A stretch of 64,000 nucleotides of DNA from Aquitalea sp. LB_tupeE (GCF_013391415.1 NZ_JACAXB010000030.1:1-64000), one strand, 5' to 3'; shown: positions 16,826 to 25,841, counted from the stretch's first letter. Notes: generated by a model from the sequence alone, not told the origin. A program made the numbers and translations.

Positions 16826-17092
16826 TCAAAGTTCTTCAGGTGTCAGTGCGCGGATGGCCAGCGCATGCACCCGGGTTTTCATCAGATCGCCCAGCGTCGC
16901 ATAGACCAGGCGGTGACGGGCGACGCTGTTCAGACCGGCAAAGCGGCTGGAGACAATCAGGACATCGTAATGACCGCCGCCCGAACGCGCACCGGCATGG
17001 CCGGCATGTGCCGCGCTGTCGTCATGGATTTCCAGATGTTCCGGGGCCAGCTGCTGCAAGGCTGCCTGCAGCAGCGCGACGGTATCGCTCAT
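16826..17092 (-). CDS. bolA: BolA-family protein
   Basis: An 88-residue single-domain protein with the BolA fold pattern: a helix with an [15 protein letters not shown] segment, then [23 protein letters not shown], including the conserved His of VARHR used with monothiol glutaredoxins to bind a [2Fe-2S] cluster. BolA proteins act in iron-sulfur trafficking and, in some bacteria, in transcription and morphology control. Its start overlaps the yciI-like stop by four bases (ATGA). Confidence 0.93.
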   Translation of the reverse strand: MSDTVALLQAALQQLAPEHLEIHDDSAAHAGHAGARSGGGHYDVLIVSSRFAGLNSVARHRLVYATLGDLMKTRVHALAIRALTPEEL

Positions 17093-17391
17093 GCCGGGAA
17101 TACCTTGCGGAAGGGCTTTACCTCTACTGCGGCGTAAACGCCAGCGGCGACATAGGGGTCGGCGTCGGCCCAGTTGCGGGCTTCTTCCAGACTGGCAAAT
17201 TCAGCCACGATCAGGCTGCCGGTAAAGCCAGCACTGCCAGGGTCGACGCTGTCGATGGCGGGGCAGGGGCCAGCCAGCACCAGGCGGCCTTGCTCTTGCA
17301 GGGCGGACAGGCGGGCCAGATGTTCCGGGCGTGCGGCAAGGCGCTTTTCCAGGGAGCCGGGATTGTCCTGGCCGCTGATGATATACAGCAT
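17089..17391 (-). CDS. YciI-like protein
   Basis: A 100-residue YciI-family protein with the ferredoxin-like fold pattern and the conserved His-Asp features ([30 protein letters not shown]). The cellular role of YciI proteins is unclear. It overlaps yciB by one base (TAATG) and bolA by four, so yciB-yciI-bolA are translationally coupled; this trio is common in betaproteobacteria. Confidence 0.9.
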   Translation of the reverse strand: MLYIISGQDNPGSLEKRLAARPEHLARLSALQEQGRLVLAGPCPAIDSVDPGSAGFTGSLIVAEFASLEEARNWADADPYVAAGVYAAVEVKPFRKVFPA

Positions 17392-17924
17392 TATTTCTTT
17401 TCCTCGATGTATTTGGACAGGAACAGGCTTTGCGCAATGACGAACACTACCATCAGGCCCAGACTGCCAAACAGTTTGAAGCTCAGCCAGATTTCGCGGC
17501 TGAAATTGAAGGCCACATACAGATTGAGGGCGCCCATGGAGGCAAAAAACACGGCCCAGGCATAGGCCAGCTTGCGCCAGATGGCTTGCGGCAGCTGAAT
17601 TTGTTCACCCATCAGCAGTTTCAAGCCGTTCTTGCCCATGAAGTCACTGATGATCAGGGCGATGGCCATCAGCCAGTACAGCACGGTGAATTTCCAGATG
17701 ATGAACAGATCATTGTGGGAAATCACGGTAGCCGCACCCAGCACCACGCTGAGGATCAGGTTGATCCATTGCATGGCGTCCACCTTGCGGTGCTTGAACC
17801 AGGTCCAGGCAAACAGCAGGGCGGTGGCTGCCACCAGAACCTTGGTGGCCAGGAACATGTCGTGGGTAATCAGGTAACTGCCGAAGAACAGGGCTACCGG
17901 AAGGAAGTCGGATAAGAATTTCAT
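17391..17924 (-). CDS. yciB: Inner-membrane septation protein A (YciB/IspZ)
   Basis: A 177-residue protein with five or six membrane helices and family motifs ([14 protein letters not shown] at the N terminus, [14 protein letters not shown], and a charged C terminus KYIEEKK). YciB affects septum formation and envelope integrity in enterobacteria and Shigella. The ATG at 17924 starts at the conserved N terminus; the frame extends upstream without support. First gene of yciB-yciI-bolA-parvulin-parvulin. Confidence 0.93.
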   Translation of the reverse strand: MKFLSDFLPVALFFGSYLITHDMFLATKVLVAATALLFAWTWFKHRKVDAMQWINLILSVVLGAATVISHNDLFIIWKFTVLYWLMAIALIISDFMGKNGLKLLMGEQIQLPQAIWRKLAYAWAVFFASMGALNLYVAFNFSREIWLSFKLFGSLGLMVVFVIAQSLFLSKYIEEKK

Positions 17925-17992
17925 GCGGCTGATTATGGGGGCAGCCTGTCTGTTATACAAGACAGAAGCAGGCTGCCCGCATGGCATAAGTG

Positions 17993-18934
17993 TTAACGAT
18001 TGCTTTGTTTTACCACGCTGAGCGCTGTGGCCACCAGTGCGCTGACATCAGCCACATTGGCCGGCAGGATGACGGTGTTGTTCTGCTTGGCCAGCTGGGC
18101 AAAAGCCGCCACGTATTGCTCGGCCACTTTCAGGTTGACCGCCTCCATACCGCCTTCCACCTTGATGGATTCTGCCACACGCCGCACTGCGTCGGCGGTG
18201 GCATCGGCCACCAGTCGCAGCGCCTCGGCCTCGCCCTGTGCCTTGTTGATGGCAGCCTGCTTGTTGCCTTCGGAATTGTTGATGGTGGCCTGCATTTCAC
18301 CCTGGGATTTCTGGATGGCCGCTTCCCGCGCACCGTTGGCCAGGTTGATCTGTTCCATCTTCACGCCTTCGGACTGGGCAATACGGGCGCGCTTTTCGCG
18401 CTCGGCGGTAATCTGCGCCTGCATGGAGTGCAGAATGTCCTGTGGTGGCACCAGATCCTTGATTTCATAGCGCAACACCTTCACGCCCCAGTTGATGGCG
18501 GCTTCATCCAGCGAGGCCACCACGATCTGGTTGATTTCATCACGCTCTTCGAAGGTCTTGTCCAGTTCCATCTTACCTATCACCGAGCGCAAGGTGGTTT
18601 GCGACAGCTGGGTGATGGCCAGCAGGTAGTCGCTGGTGCCGTAGGAAGCGCGTTGCGGGTCGGTTACCTGGAAATACAGGATGCCGTCCACTTTCAGCTG
18701 GGTATTGTCGCGGGTGATGCAGATCTGGCTGGGGACATCCAGCGGTACTTCCTTCAGGCTGTGCTTGTAGGCCAGCCGGTCGATGAAGGGGATGAGAATG
18801 TTCAGCCCGGGTGTCAGGGTGGCGTGATAGCGGCCCAGCCGCTCCACGATATAGGCATGCTGTTGTGGCACCACCTTGACCGATTTGATGATGAAGATCA
18901 CCACGGCGGCAAACAGGACGACGACGAATTCCAT
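17993..18934 (-). CDS. qmcA: SPFH/band-7 paraslipin (QmcA)
   Basis: A 313-residue membrane-anchored SPFH protein: one N-terminal helix (FVVVLFAAVVIFIIKSV), the band-7 domain (VERLGRYHATLTPGLNILIPFID, about 25-190), then a long coiled coil (EREKRARIAQSEG and repeats, about 185-270) and a short C-terminal tail. Such proteins oligomerise into membrane microdomain cages that influence proteases and membrane organisation. The partner NfeD protein is encoded directly upstream with 2 bases between them, the usual pairing. Confidence 0.93.
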   Translation of the reverse strand: MEFVVVLFAAVVIFIIKSVKVVPQQHAYIVERLGRYHATLTPGLNILIPFIDRLAYKHSLKEVPLDVPSQICITRDNTQLKVDGILYFQVTDPQRASYGTSDYLLAITQLSQTTLRSVIGKMELDKTFEERDEINQIVVASLDEAAINWGVKVLRYEIKDLVPPQDILHSMQAQITAEREKRARIAQSEGVKMEQINLANGAREAAIQKSQGEMQATINNSEGNKQAAINKAQGEAEALRLVADATADAVRRVAESIKVEGGMEAVNLKVAEQYVAAFAQLAKQNNTVILPANVADVSALVATALSVVKQSNR

Positions 18935-18936
18935 GA

Positions 18937-19377
18937 TTAGCGGCTTTCTTGTTGTGGAGTGGTAAGGAGCAGCACATTGCCGTCGCGGCCGGATATGGCT
19001 GCGTTGTCACCCGGCGCCAGCGCACTGCCATCTTGCTGGCGGGCCTGCCATTCGGTACCGCGATAATGCACACGCAGGTTTTGCTTGTCGATCCGGCTGA
19101 TTACGCGCACCAGCTGGCCGATGTCCGGGTCGTCTGGCACTGCGTTACTTGGCAGCGCAGCAGGCGGCTGGCGTTTGCGCCAGCGGCTTACCGCTACTAC
19201 ACCGGCAATGCCGCCCAGGCTGGCCAGTGTCCAGCACAAGGCTTCACTGCCCCCCAGCAGGCTGGCGACGCCACCGGCTGCCAGTGCCACTGATATCACC
19301 AACAAGTAGAAAGTGCCGGACATGAATTCGGCCATCAGCGCCAGTAAGGCGCCAATCAGCCACAGGGTAGGAGTCAA
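18937..19377 (-). CDS. NfeD-family membrane protein
   Basis: A 146-residue short-form NfeD protein: two or three N-terminal membrane helices, then a C-terminal OB-fold (IGQLVRVISRIDKQNLRVHYRG ends with the conserved GTEWQA motif). It is the standard partner of the paraslipin downstream. The frame starts at a TTG (19377) preceded by CAGG at 6 bases; no in-frame ATG gives the full first helix, so I keep TTG. Confidence 0.85.
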   Translation of the reverse strand: MTPTLWLIGALLALMAEFMSGTFYLLVISVALAAGGVASLLGGSEALCWTLASLGGIAGVVAVSRWRKRQPPAALPSNAVPDDPDIGQLVRVISRIDKQNLRVHYRGTEWQARQQDGSALAPGDNAAISGRDGNVLLLTTPQQESR

Positions 19378-19444
19378 GGTTAGCCTGCTTTCATGACGAA
19401 AGATTAGGCATTCTCATGCCGAAACGGGTCCAAGACAACTGCTT

Positions 19445-19573
19445 TCAGCAGTGGTCCGGGTCGGGAAGGGTGGCCCGCAAAGCGCCAGCTTGCGCTGGAT
19501 CAAGCCAGAACTTTTCCAGTGCCAGCCAGCAGGCTTCCAGCAGCAGGGTCAGGCTGATCAGTAGCAGGTTCAT
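19445..19573 (-). CDS. 42-residue putative membrane microprotein
   Basis: A short frame starting MNLLLISLTLLLEACWLALE and ending PDPDHC. It has a strong AGGAG site 7 bases before its ATG, a hydrophobic N-terminal helix long enough to span the membrane, and codon choice like that of its neighbours. It lies alone between nfeD and the divergent yigZ. I know no family for it. The single helix followed by a short polar tail suits a small regulatory membrane peptide, which is inference. Confidence 0.55.
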   Translation of the reverse strand: MNLLLISLTLLLEACWLALEKFWLDPAQAGALRATLPDPDHC

Positions 19574-19669
19574 TGCATGACTCCTGGAATGTAGAACGGG
19601 TAATGGCGCACGTTGGTGGCAAAGCTACGCTACCATGCGCGAATAACTAAGACTTCAGGACAGGTATAA

Positions 19670-20260
19670 ATGTTTCAACTGGCAGCCCCTGTTGCTGCAG
19701 AAATCGAAATCAAGAAGAGTCGTTTTCTTGCCTTTGTGTATCCGGTTTCCCAGCGTGAAGAAGCGATGCAGCATCTGTTGGCACTGCGTGCCCGCTATCC
19801 CGATGCCCGCCATTACTGCGCGGTGCTGCTGGTAGATGGCGACTCCATGCTGGATGACGACGGCGAGCCTTCCGGCACGGCGGCCCGTCCCATGTATAAC
19901 GTACTCATGCACAAGCAATTGCATCATGTGCTGGCGGTGGTGGTGCGCTATTTTGGTGGCGTCAAGCTGGGTGCGGGCGGCCTGGTACGGGCTTATACCC
20001 AGGTTTTGAACCAGGCGCTGCTGCAAGCGCAAGCGGTGCCGGTGGTGGTGGTGACACAATGCCGCGCCCGTGTTGCCTTTGCTGACGAGGCACGCTTTCG
20101 CCGCCATTGTGAAACCCTGCAGATTACGGTGTTGTCTGCCGACTATGGTGAAGAGGTGGAACTGACCCTCAGCCTGCCTCAAAGCCAGTGCACCAGTCTG
20201 CAAATGCGCTTGCACGATCTGATGGCCGGTGAGGTATATTTCATGACGCACGAAAATTAA
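19670..20260 (+). CDS. YigZ/IMPACT-family protein
   Basis: A 196-residue member of the IMPACT/YigZ family: N-terminal domain with EIEIKKSRFLA, DDDGEPSGTA and VVRYFGGVKLGAGGLVRAY motifs, then a ferredoxin-like C-terminal domain (about 125-196). Bacterial YigZ has been linked to translation or nucleic-acid binding, but its role is not settled. It is monocistronic, about 90 bases ahead of the DHH phosphoesterase gene. Confidence 0.92.
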   Translation: MFQLAAPVAAEIEIKKSRFLAFVYPVSQREEAMQHLLALRARYPDARHYCAVLLVDGDSMLDDDGEPSGTAARPMYNVLMHKQLHHVLAVVVRYFGGVKLGAGGLVRAYTQVLNQALLQAQAVPVVVVTQCRARVAFADEARFRRHCETLQITVLSADYGEEVELTLSLPQSQCTSLQMRLHDLMAGEVYFMTHEN

Positions 20261-20350
20261 TCTCGCCACCGGAGTGGCGTCTGCATCTTCCGGTGTCGCG
20301 GACCATCACAGTATTCAGGCCGGGGTTTCTGGCCAAGCGGGGAGAATGAC

Positions 20351-21280
20351 ATGTCGCAGCAGCAATACCGTCTGGTAACGCGCAGTGATTTTGACGGCCT
20401 GGTGTGTGCCGTGCTGTTGAATGAGCTGGGTATGGTGAATGACATCAAGTTTGTCCATCCCAAGGACATGCAGGATGGCAAGATTGAAATCACCGAGCGG
20501 GACATCACCACCAACCTGCCGTATGTGCCGGGTGCCTACCTGGCCTTCGACCATCATTTTTCCGAAACCCTGCGTAACGAGCAGCATGCCAATCACATCA
20601 TCGACCCGGCCGCGCCCTCCGCTGCACGCGTGGTGTACGACCACTTTGGTGGCAAGCAGGCCTTCCCGCGTATCAGCGACGAAATGATGGCTGCGGTGGA
20701 CAAGGCCGACTCTGCCCAGTTCAGCCGCGAGGAAATTCTCAACCCCACTGGTTGGGTCTTGCTCAATTACCTGATGGATGCCCGAACCGGTCTTGGCCGC
20801 TTCCGCAATTTCACCGTCAGCAATTATCAGCTGATGATGGATTTGATCGGCTATTGCCGCGACCATAGCATCGAGGAAATCCTGGCCTTGCCGGATGTAA
20901 AGGAGCGGGTGGACCTGTACATGCAGTATCAGGATCAGGCGCGCGAACAGATAACACGCTGTGCCAAGGTGCATGGCAATCTGGTGTTGTTGAACCTGCT
21001 GCTGGAAGAAACCATTTATCCGGCCAATCGCTTCCTGGTGTACGCCATGTACCCGGAGTGCAATATTTCCATCCACATGATGTGGGGCCTGAACAAGCAG
21101 AATATCGTGTTTGCCACCGGGAAATCCATCATCGACCGCAGCAGCCGTACCAATGTAGGCGCGTTGATGTTGCAATACGGCGGCGGTGGCCATGAAGCCG
21201 CCGGGACGTGCCAGGTGAGTGTGGATCAATACGAAGACATTCGCGACGAGCTGATTTCGCGTATCCGCGCGCAGGGTTGA
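20351..21280 (+). CDS. DHH-family phosphoesterase
   Basis: A 309-residue DHH/DHHA1 protein. The N-terminal motifs SDFDGL and FDHHFSE supply metal ligands; the C-terminal DHHA1 domain ends with GGGGHEAAGTCQV. Related enzymes are exopolyphosphatases, oligoribonucleases (NrnA) and cyclic-dinucleotide-derived pApA or pGpG hydrolases. With c-di-GMP proteins in this window, degradation of short nucleotides is possible but not shown. A terminator follows. Confidence 0.85.
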   Translation: MSQQQYRLVTRSDFDGLVCAVLLNELGMVNDIKFVHPKDMQDGKIEITERDITTNLPYVPGAYLAFDHHFSETLRNEQHANHIIDPAAPSAARVVYDHFGGKQAFPRISDEMMAAVDKADSAQFSREEILNPTGWVLLNYLMDARTGLGRFRNFTVSNYQLMMDLIGYCRDHSIEEILALPDVKERVDLYMQYQDQAREQITRCAKVHGNLVLLNLLLEETIYPANRFLVYAMYPECNISIHMMWGLNKQNIVFATGKSIIDRSSRTNVGALMLQYGGGGHEAAGTCQVSVDQYEDIRDELISRIRAQG

Positions 21281-21296
21281 TGTCTCCCGAACCATG

Positions 21297-21330
21297 AAAA
21301 AGCCGCCATATTGGCGGCTTTCTTCTTTTC
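21297..21330. terminator. Bidirectional intrinsic terminator
   Basis: The stem AAGCCGCCA / TGGCGGCTT (21300-21320) with a three-base loop, an A tract before and a T-rich tract after, sits between the convergent DHH and HAD genes and can serve both. Confidence 0.85.
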
Positions 21331-21344
21331 GGGATGGCCGGCGC

Positions 21345-22004
21345 TTACAGCGTCTTGAGCAGCTCCAGCGCCTGGTGCAAGTCGTCACATACCGCCAGTG
21401 CACCTGTGGTTTGGTGTGCTTGCGGTTTTACCATATCGGGCACCAGAATCACCCGCATGCCGGCAGCCAGCCCTGCCTGCATGCCGGTCAGCGAGTCTTC
21501 CAGTACCACGCAGTGTTGTGGATCAACCTGCAAGCGCGCGGCGGCAGCCAGATACACATCAGGGGCAGGCTTGGTATTGGCCACTTCATCGCCGGCGACG
21601 GTGTGGTGGAAATAAGGGCCAAGGCCGCTGCGACGCAGTTTAAGGTCACACATCTGGCGCTGGGTGGAGGTGGCCACGGCGCGGGGCAGGGCACTTGCTT
21701 CTACCCAGTCCAGCACCTCGATAATGCCGTTCTTGAGCTTCAGCTCGCCATGGGTCAGCAGTTCGCGGTAATGGTGGCGGCAGTGTTGGCTGAGTGTTTC
21801 CGCCAGAGAACGGTCCTGAAAGTGTGCGGCCACATAGTCCAGGCTTTTGGTGACCGACAGGCCCACCATGCCCAGGATCACCGCTTCGGGAATCTCCACG
21901 CCCACTTCTTCTGCGGCGCGCAGCCAGGATTGGCCGCTGATGCTTTCGGTATCTATCATCAGCCCGTCCATGTCGAACAGGACAGCTTGCATGCTTGGTT
22001 TCAT
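21345..22004 (-). CDS. HAD-superfamily phosphatase (subfamily IA)
   Basis: A 219-residue HAD hydrolase with catalytic motif I FDMDGLMIDTE, motif II ATST, motif III lysine in NTKPAPDVYL and motif IV EDSLTGMQAG. It resembles beta-phosphoglucomutase and sugar-phosphate phosphatases (YcjU/YniC type). Asp-x-Asp-Gly with following Leu-Met fits a phosphatase or mutase; the substrate is not predictable here. The ATG at 22004 is preceded by AGGA. Confidence 0.9.
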   Translation of the reverse strand: MKPSMQAVLFDMDGLMIDTESISGQSWLRAAEEVGVEIPEAVILGMVGLSVTKSLDYVAAHFQDRSLAETLSQHCRHHYRELLTHGELKLKNGIIEVLDWVEASALPRAVATSTQRQMCDLKLRRSGLGPYFHHTVAGDEVANTKPAPDVYLAAAARLQVDPQHCVVLEDSLTGMQAGLAAGMRVILVPDMVKPQAHQTTGALAVCDDLHQALELLKTL

Positions 22005-22107
22005 TAGTTTGCTTTCCTCCGGCGTGTCAGCCTAATGCGGCAGGCGGCTGCCTGCAAGGGTCATGACTCTGGTATAGTGGTTCATCACCAAGCAATCGGG
22101 GGTCTGT

Positions 22108-22758
22108 GTGCAGTCTGTGCTGGTAGCGAATCCCAAGGGCGGGAGTGGCAAGTCGACTCTAGCCACCAATCTGGCAGGTTACTTTGCCAGTTCCGGCCGC
22201 AATGTCATGCTGGGCGACGTGGATCGTCAGCAATCTTCCTTGCGCTGGTTGCAGCAACGCGCTGACAGCCTGCCGCGCATTCAGGGGTGGGAAGTGGCAG
22301 CCGGCGCCCCGGCCAAGCCGCCCAAGGGCACCGAGGTGGTGATTCTGGATAGCGGAGCCGGTCTGCATGGCAAGAAAATGGCGGCGCTGGTGTCACGCGT
22401 CGAACGCATCCTGATTCCGATTCAGCCTTCCCCCTTCGATATGTGGGCCAGTGGCGAGTTTTTCGAACAACTGCTGGCGGAAAAAGCGATACGCAAGAAC
22501 AAGGTGTTCATGGCCGTGGTGGGTATGCGGGTGGACCCGCGCACCCGTTCGGCAAAAGAGCTGGAACGGTTTCTGGCCGAACATGATGTGCCGGTGCTCA
22601 GCTGGCTGCGGGACACCCAGTTGTACGTTCAGGCGGCAGCTTCGGGCATGACCTTGTTCGACCTGCCTGAGTCGCGTACCAAGAAAGACCGTGAAGCCTG
22701 GCAGCCCATTCTGAGCTGGCTGGGCGAGCAGGATGAATCGTGCTGGTTTGATAAATAA
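22108..22758 (+). CDS. Orphan ParA-family ATPase
   Basis: A 216-residue ParA/MinD-type ATPase with a deviant Walker A motif (NPKGGSGKST at residues 8-17) and a Walker B-like VVILDSGAG. There is no ParB partner or replication gene nearby, so it is unlikely to be the chromosome-segregation ParA; stand-alone members may position other cargo. It starts at a GTG (22108) after a GGGGG tract. A double palindrome follows its stop directly. Confidence 0.87.
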   Translation: MQSVLVANPKGGSGKSTLATNLAGYFASSGRNVMLGDVDRQQSSLRWLQQRADSLPRIQGWEVAAGAPAKPPKGTEVVILDSGAGLHGKKMAALVSRVERILIPIQPSPFDMWASGEFFEQLLAEKAIRKNKVFMAVVGMRVDPRTRSAKELERFLAEHDVPVLSWLRDTQLYVQAAASGMTLFDLPESRTKKDREAWQPILSWLGEQDESCWFDK

Positions 22759-22795
22759 ATCTTCACGTGAAGCATTTATATCTTGACGTGAAGAT
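22759..22795. promoter_or_regulatory. Tandem palindromic operator overlapping the guaC promoter
   Basis: Two near-identical palindromes, CTTCACGTGAAG (22761-22772, perfect) and ATCTTGACGTGAAGAT (22780-22795, one mismatched pair), have centres 21 bp apart, two helical turns, so both would face the same side of DNA. The second includes the -35 box of the promoter below. The layout suits a dimeric repressor bound cooperatively; its identity is unknown. Confidence 0.55.
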
Positions 22796-22811
22796 ATTTG
22801 CAGCGTAGAGT
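22783..22811 (+). promoter_or_regulatory. Sigma-70 promoter of guaC
   Basis: TTGACG (22783-22788) and TAGAGT (22806-22811) are separated by 17 bases, a good sigma-70 pair. Transcription would start near 22818, giving a leader of about 124 bases before the guaC ATG. Confidence 0.55.
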
Positions 22812-22862
22812 CAGCTGGTAATTGCGTGCGAGCCAACGGAACGGCGGCGCAGGAGAATCCGT

Positions 22863-22892
22863 AAGCGGGAGCCCATGTGGCTCCCGCTTTTT
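22863..22892 (+). terminator. Intrinsic terminator inside the guaC leader
   Basis: The 11-bp perfect stem AAGCGGGAGCC / GGCTCCCGCTT (22863-22873, 22879-22889) has a 5-base loop and ends in five T. It lies between the promoter above and the guaC ATG at 22942, the position expected of an attenuator. It might instead end parA transcription; then guaC would have only about 50 bases for its own promoter, in which I see none. Confidence 0.8.
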
Positions 22893-22941
22893 ATTGGGGC
22901 CCCTGCATTTTTATCGTCTACCGCCTGAAGGGAATACTTGC

Positions 22942-23892
22942 ATGATGAATACCGAACTGAACTATGGCGACGTGTACCTCGTTCCGAGAAAAACCATTGT
23001 CGACAGCCGCAAGGAATGCGATACCTCGGTTCAATTCGGGCCGCGCCGTTTTGATATGCCCATCTACCCCTCCAACATGAAATCGGTGGTAGACGAAGAA
23101 ACCTGCGAGGCTTTTGCCCGCTTGGGCTGGTTCTACACCATGCATCGCTTCAATGTGGATGCTTGCCGCTTTACCGCGGCCATGCAGGAGAAGGGCCTGT
23201 TTGCCTCCATCAGCGCCGGTGTCAACGAAGACACCCTGCAACAGCTGGCAGAACTGAAAGCCGCTGGCCTCACCCCCGAATACATCACCCTGGACGTGGC
23301 CAATGCCTGGTGCGTCAAGGCCGAGCGCATGATCAAGCATATCAAGGACACCTTCCCGGGCAGCTTCCTGATTGGCGGCAATATTGCCACGGCGGATGCC
23401 GCGCGCGACCTGGAAAGCTGGGGCTGTGATGCCATCAAGGCGGGCATTGCCGGTGGCCGGGTCTGCATCACCAAGAACAAAACCGGTTTTCACCGCCCGA
23501 TGGTTTCTACCGTGCGTGACTGCGCCGCCGCCGTCAGCGTGCCGGTGATTGCCGATGGCGGGATTGTGGAGCATGGCGACATGGCCAAGGCCCTGGCTTG
23601 TGGAGCCAGCATGATCATGGCCGGCTCGCTGTTTGCCGGTTATGACGAATCGGCCGGGGAAATTGTTGAAATCAACGGCAAGCATTACAAGGAATACTTT
23701 GGCAGTGCTTCGCAGTTCAACAAGGGTGCTTATGTCAATGTCGAAGGCAAGAAGATTCTGGTGGAGTACAAGGGCAGCATCGGCAAACTGCTGCGAGAAC
23801 TGAAAGAAGATTTGCAGTCGTCGGTCAGCTATGCCGGCGGCCGCGATCTGTCAACCTTGCGTGACGTGGAAATGATTCAGGTCTATCGCTGA
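22942..23892 (+). CDS. guaC: GMP reductase / IMP dehydrogenase family enzyme
   Basis: A 316-residue (beta/alpha)8 enzyme lacking the CBS insert of IMP dehydrogenase. The N terminus reads NYGDVYLVPRKT, the nucleotide site VIADGGI, and the catalytic loop GGRVCITKNKTGF contains the active-site Cys. It should reduce GMP to IMP with NADPH, recycling guanine nucleotides. Start codons ATG-ATG at 22942/22945 follow a GAAGGGA site; the longer frame runs through the leader hairpin and is not believed. The operator pair and leader terminator upstream suggest purine-dependent control. Confidence 0.87.
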   Translation: MMNTELNYGDVYLVPRKTIVDSRKECDTSVQFGPRRFDMPIYPSNMKSVVDEETCEAFARLGWFYTMHRFNVDACRFTAAMQEKGLFASISAGVNEDTLQQLAELKAAGLTPEYITLDVANAWCVKAERMIKHIKDTFPGSFLIGGNIATADAARDLESWGCDAIKAGIAGGRVCITKNKTGFHRPMVSTVRDCAAAVSVPVIADGGIVEHGDMAKALACGASMIMAGSLFAGYDESAGEIVEINGKHYKEYFGSASQFNKGAYVNVEGKKILVEYKGSIGKLLRELKEDLQSSVSYAGGRDLSTLRDVEMIQVYR

Positions 23893-23919
23893 TAAGCCCG
23901 ACAAGTGGTGTTATTCCAT

Positions 23920-23945
23920 AGCCCGCCAATGGCGGGCTTTTTCAT
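23920..23945 (+). terminator. Intrinsic terminator after guaC
   Basis: The stem AGCCCGCC / GGCGGGCT with a three-base loop and a T tract lies 28 bases after the guaC stop. Confidence 0.87.
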
Positions 23946-24066
23946 GTGCAAATGGATTGGTAAATAGTGGTGGCTTGCATATTCTGAAGAGTGGCTTTGT
24001 TGTTAGAATAGACGGATTCAACAGAATCTTACAAATAATTAAAACTATCAAAAGAACGCTCATCAA

Positions 24067-25674
24067 ATGAAGATCAATCTGCCGGTTACTACCAACGAAC
24101 TGATGGTCGATCCTGTCAATCCCATCGTCACCAAGACCGATGTAAAAGGCAGCATCACCTACGCCAACCGTGCCTTCATCGACATCAGCGGTTTTACCGA
24201 GGACGAGCTGCTGGGTAAAAACCACAATATCGTGCGCCACCCGGACATGCCGCCCTCGGCATTTGCCGATTTGTGGGACACGGTCAAGGCCGGCAAGCCA
24301 TGGCGTGGCATTGTGAAAAACCGGGCCAAGAATGGTGACTTCTACTGGGTGGAGGCTTTTGTCACACCCATTACCGAACATGGCCGTATTGTGGGTTATA
24401 TGTCGGTGCGCTCCCGCCCCAGCCGACAGGATGTTGATGCCGCGGCTGCCCTGTATCGTCAGGTGCAGGACAAGCGGGCTGCTCTACCTTCCACCTTGCA
24501 GGGCTATGCGCGCCAGCCGGATGTGTTCAAGCTGGCCCCTATTTTCTTGCTGGCGGGTTTGCTGCTGGCCATGGTGTCCTTTTTTCTGCCAGATTCATTG
24601 CGTGCAGTGCGCGAAATGATGGGTATTGCCGGCTGCTTGCTGTCCCTGGGGGCTGGCGTATGGGCCTGGGTGCGCCTGCGTGCGGTCCTTGGTGTGCTGG
24701 ACCACCGCTTTCAGGATTTGCAGGAAGGTCGGCTGGATCATGCTGTCGAGGTGCGTGAAGGTGGCCTGGCGGGCAAAGTGCTGCTGTCGATGGAGGCATT
24801 GCGTATTCACTATCGCGCCACCATTGCCGATGTGATGCGTGCCAGCCAATACACCAAACAGCAGGCGCATGGCTTGCTGGATGACATGCAGGCGCTGGCT
24901 TCCCGTTCGGTGGAGCAACGGGCAGGGTTGAACCAGATCAGTCACAATATGGAGTCGCTCAGCGTGGCCATTCAGGATGTGGTGCAGCTGGCGGAACATA
25001 ACCAGCAGGATTCGCAGCATACCCAGCGCGTGGCACGTGAGGGGCGACAGACCATGGATGCCGCTACCACAGCCGCTGAGCGGGCTGTTTCGGTGGTATC
25101 GCAGTCACGCAATGCCATGGTGGAGCTGGACGAGGCCATGACGCGGATTCGCAGCATGACGGCGCTGATTCGTGAAATTGCCGATCAAACCAATCTGCTG
25201 GCGCTCAACGCCGCCATTGAAGCTGCCCGTGCCGGAGAAATGGGCCGTGGCTTTGCCGTGGTGGCCGACGAAGTGCGCAAGCTTGCCGAGCGTACCACCA
25301 ATACCACCGACTCGATTGGCGGCATCGTCGAGGAAATCGGCAAGATTACCCATAGTGCAGTCAGCAGCATGGATGCCACGGTGGAGGAGGTGGGCGAGGT
25401 AAACGGCCAGATCCGCCTGTCATCCGGCAATCTGCAGGGCCTGATTGAAGCGGCCGAGCAGTCTAGCCGCCAGGCGGCGCAACTGGCGCAGGAAATGGGC
25501 AGCAAGTCCGATTCCATCAATGTCATGGCTGCCGCGCTGGAACAGTTGAATGCCCTGTCGGAACAAGACCTCAATACCACCCACTCCATCGGCGAAAGTG
25601 CCGGTCATCTGGCGGAAACCTCGGTTGATCTGGCACAGCTGACCGATAACTTCAGCAAGTGGCACAAGCACTAA
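24067..25674 (+). CDS. Aer-like PAS methyl-accepting chemotaxis receptor
   Basis: A 535-residue energy taxis receptor. The N-terminal PAS domain (about 15-125) has the Aer features [14 protein letters not shown] and NIVRHPDMP typical of FAD-binding sensors. Two hydrophobic segments (about 158-205) form a membrane hairpin without a periplasmic domain. A HAMP-like stretch and a long signalling coiled coil follow, with the hairpin tip [18 protein letters not shown]. It would report redox or respiratory state to CheA/CheW. It is monocistronic behind an AT-rich leader and ends near a duplicated hairpin element. Confidence 0.93.
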   Translation: MKINLPVTTNELMVDPVNPIVTKTDVKGSITYANRAFIDISGFTEDELLGKNHNIVRHPDMPPSAFADLWDTVKAGKPWRGIVKNRAKNGDFYWVEAFVTPITEHGRIVGYMSVRSRPSRQDVDAAAALYRQVQDKRAALPSTLQGYARQPDVFKLAPIFLLAGLLLAMVSFFLPDSLRAVREMMGIAGCLLSLGAGVWAWVRLRAVLGVLDHRFQDLQEGRLDHAVEVREGGLAGKVLLSMEALRIHYRATIADVMRASQYTKQQAHGLLDDMQALASRSVEQRAGLNQISHNMESLSVAIQDVVQLAEHNQQDSQHTQRVAREGRQTMDAATTAAERAVSVVSQSRNAMVELDEAMTRIRSMTALIREIADQTNLLALNAAIEAARAGEMGRGFAVVADEVRKLAERTTNTTDSIGGIVEEIGKITHSAVSSMDATVEEVGEVNGQIRLSSGNLQGLIEAAEQSSRQAAQLAQEMGSKSDSINVMAAALEQLNALSEQDLNTTHSIGESAGHLAETSVDLAQLTDNFSKWHKH

Positions 25675-25688
25675 GTATGTGATGTGCC

Positions 25689-25711
25689 CTGCCGCCGTCT
25701 GATGGGGCAGG
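25689..25711 (+). repeat. First copy of a duplicated terminator-like hairpin
   Basis: CTGCCGCCGTCTGATGGGGC plus AGG follows the chemoreceptor stop by 14 bases. The same sequence with one change recurs 155 bases downstream, where it has a T tract. This copy is followed by CCCCC and is unlikely to terminate well. Confidence 0.6.
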
Positions 25712-25841
25712 CCCCCTTGCAGGGCAAGGGAGGGGGGATTGGGAATAGATGGGCAGGCTGCGGAATCAGCAGCTTAGTCGACAGGCCCGGCTTTGCCGGG
25801 TCCAGTGCAGTCGCATCAAATAAGGTTGTTAGCAGCCTGAA

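Noticed and set aside
22108-22758. ParA gene as part of a chromosome or plasmid partition locus
   Set aside because: No parB, parS-like cluster or replication gene is nearby.
22826-22864. 12-codon GTG leader peptide before guaC as a gene
   Set aside because: The predicted transcript start leaves only about 8 bases for a binding site; kept only as an alternative explanation in the leader finding.
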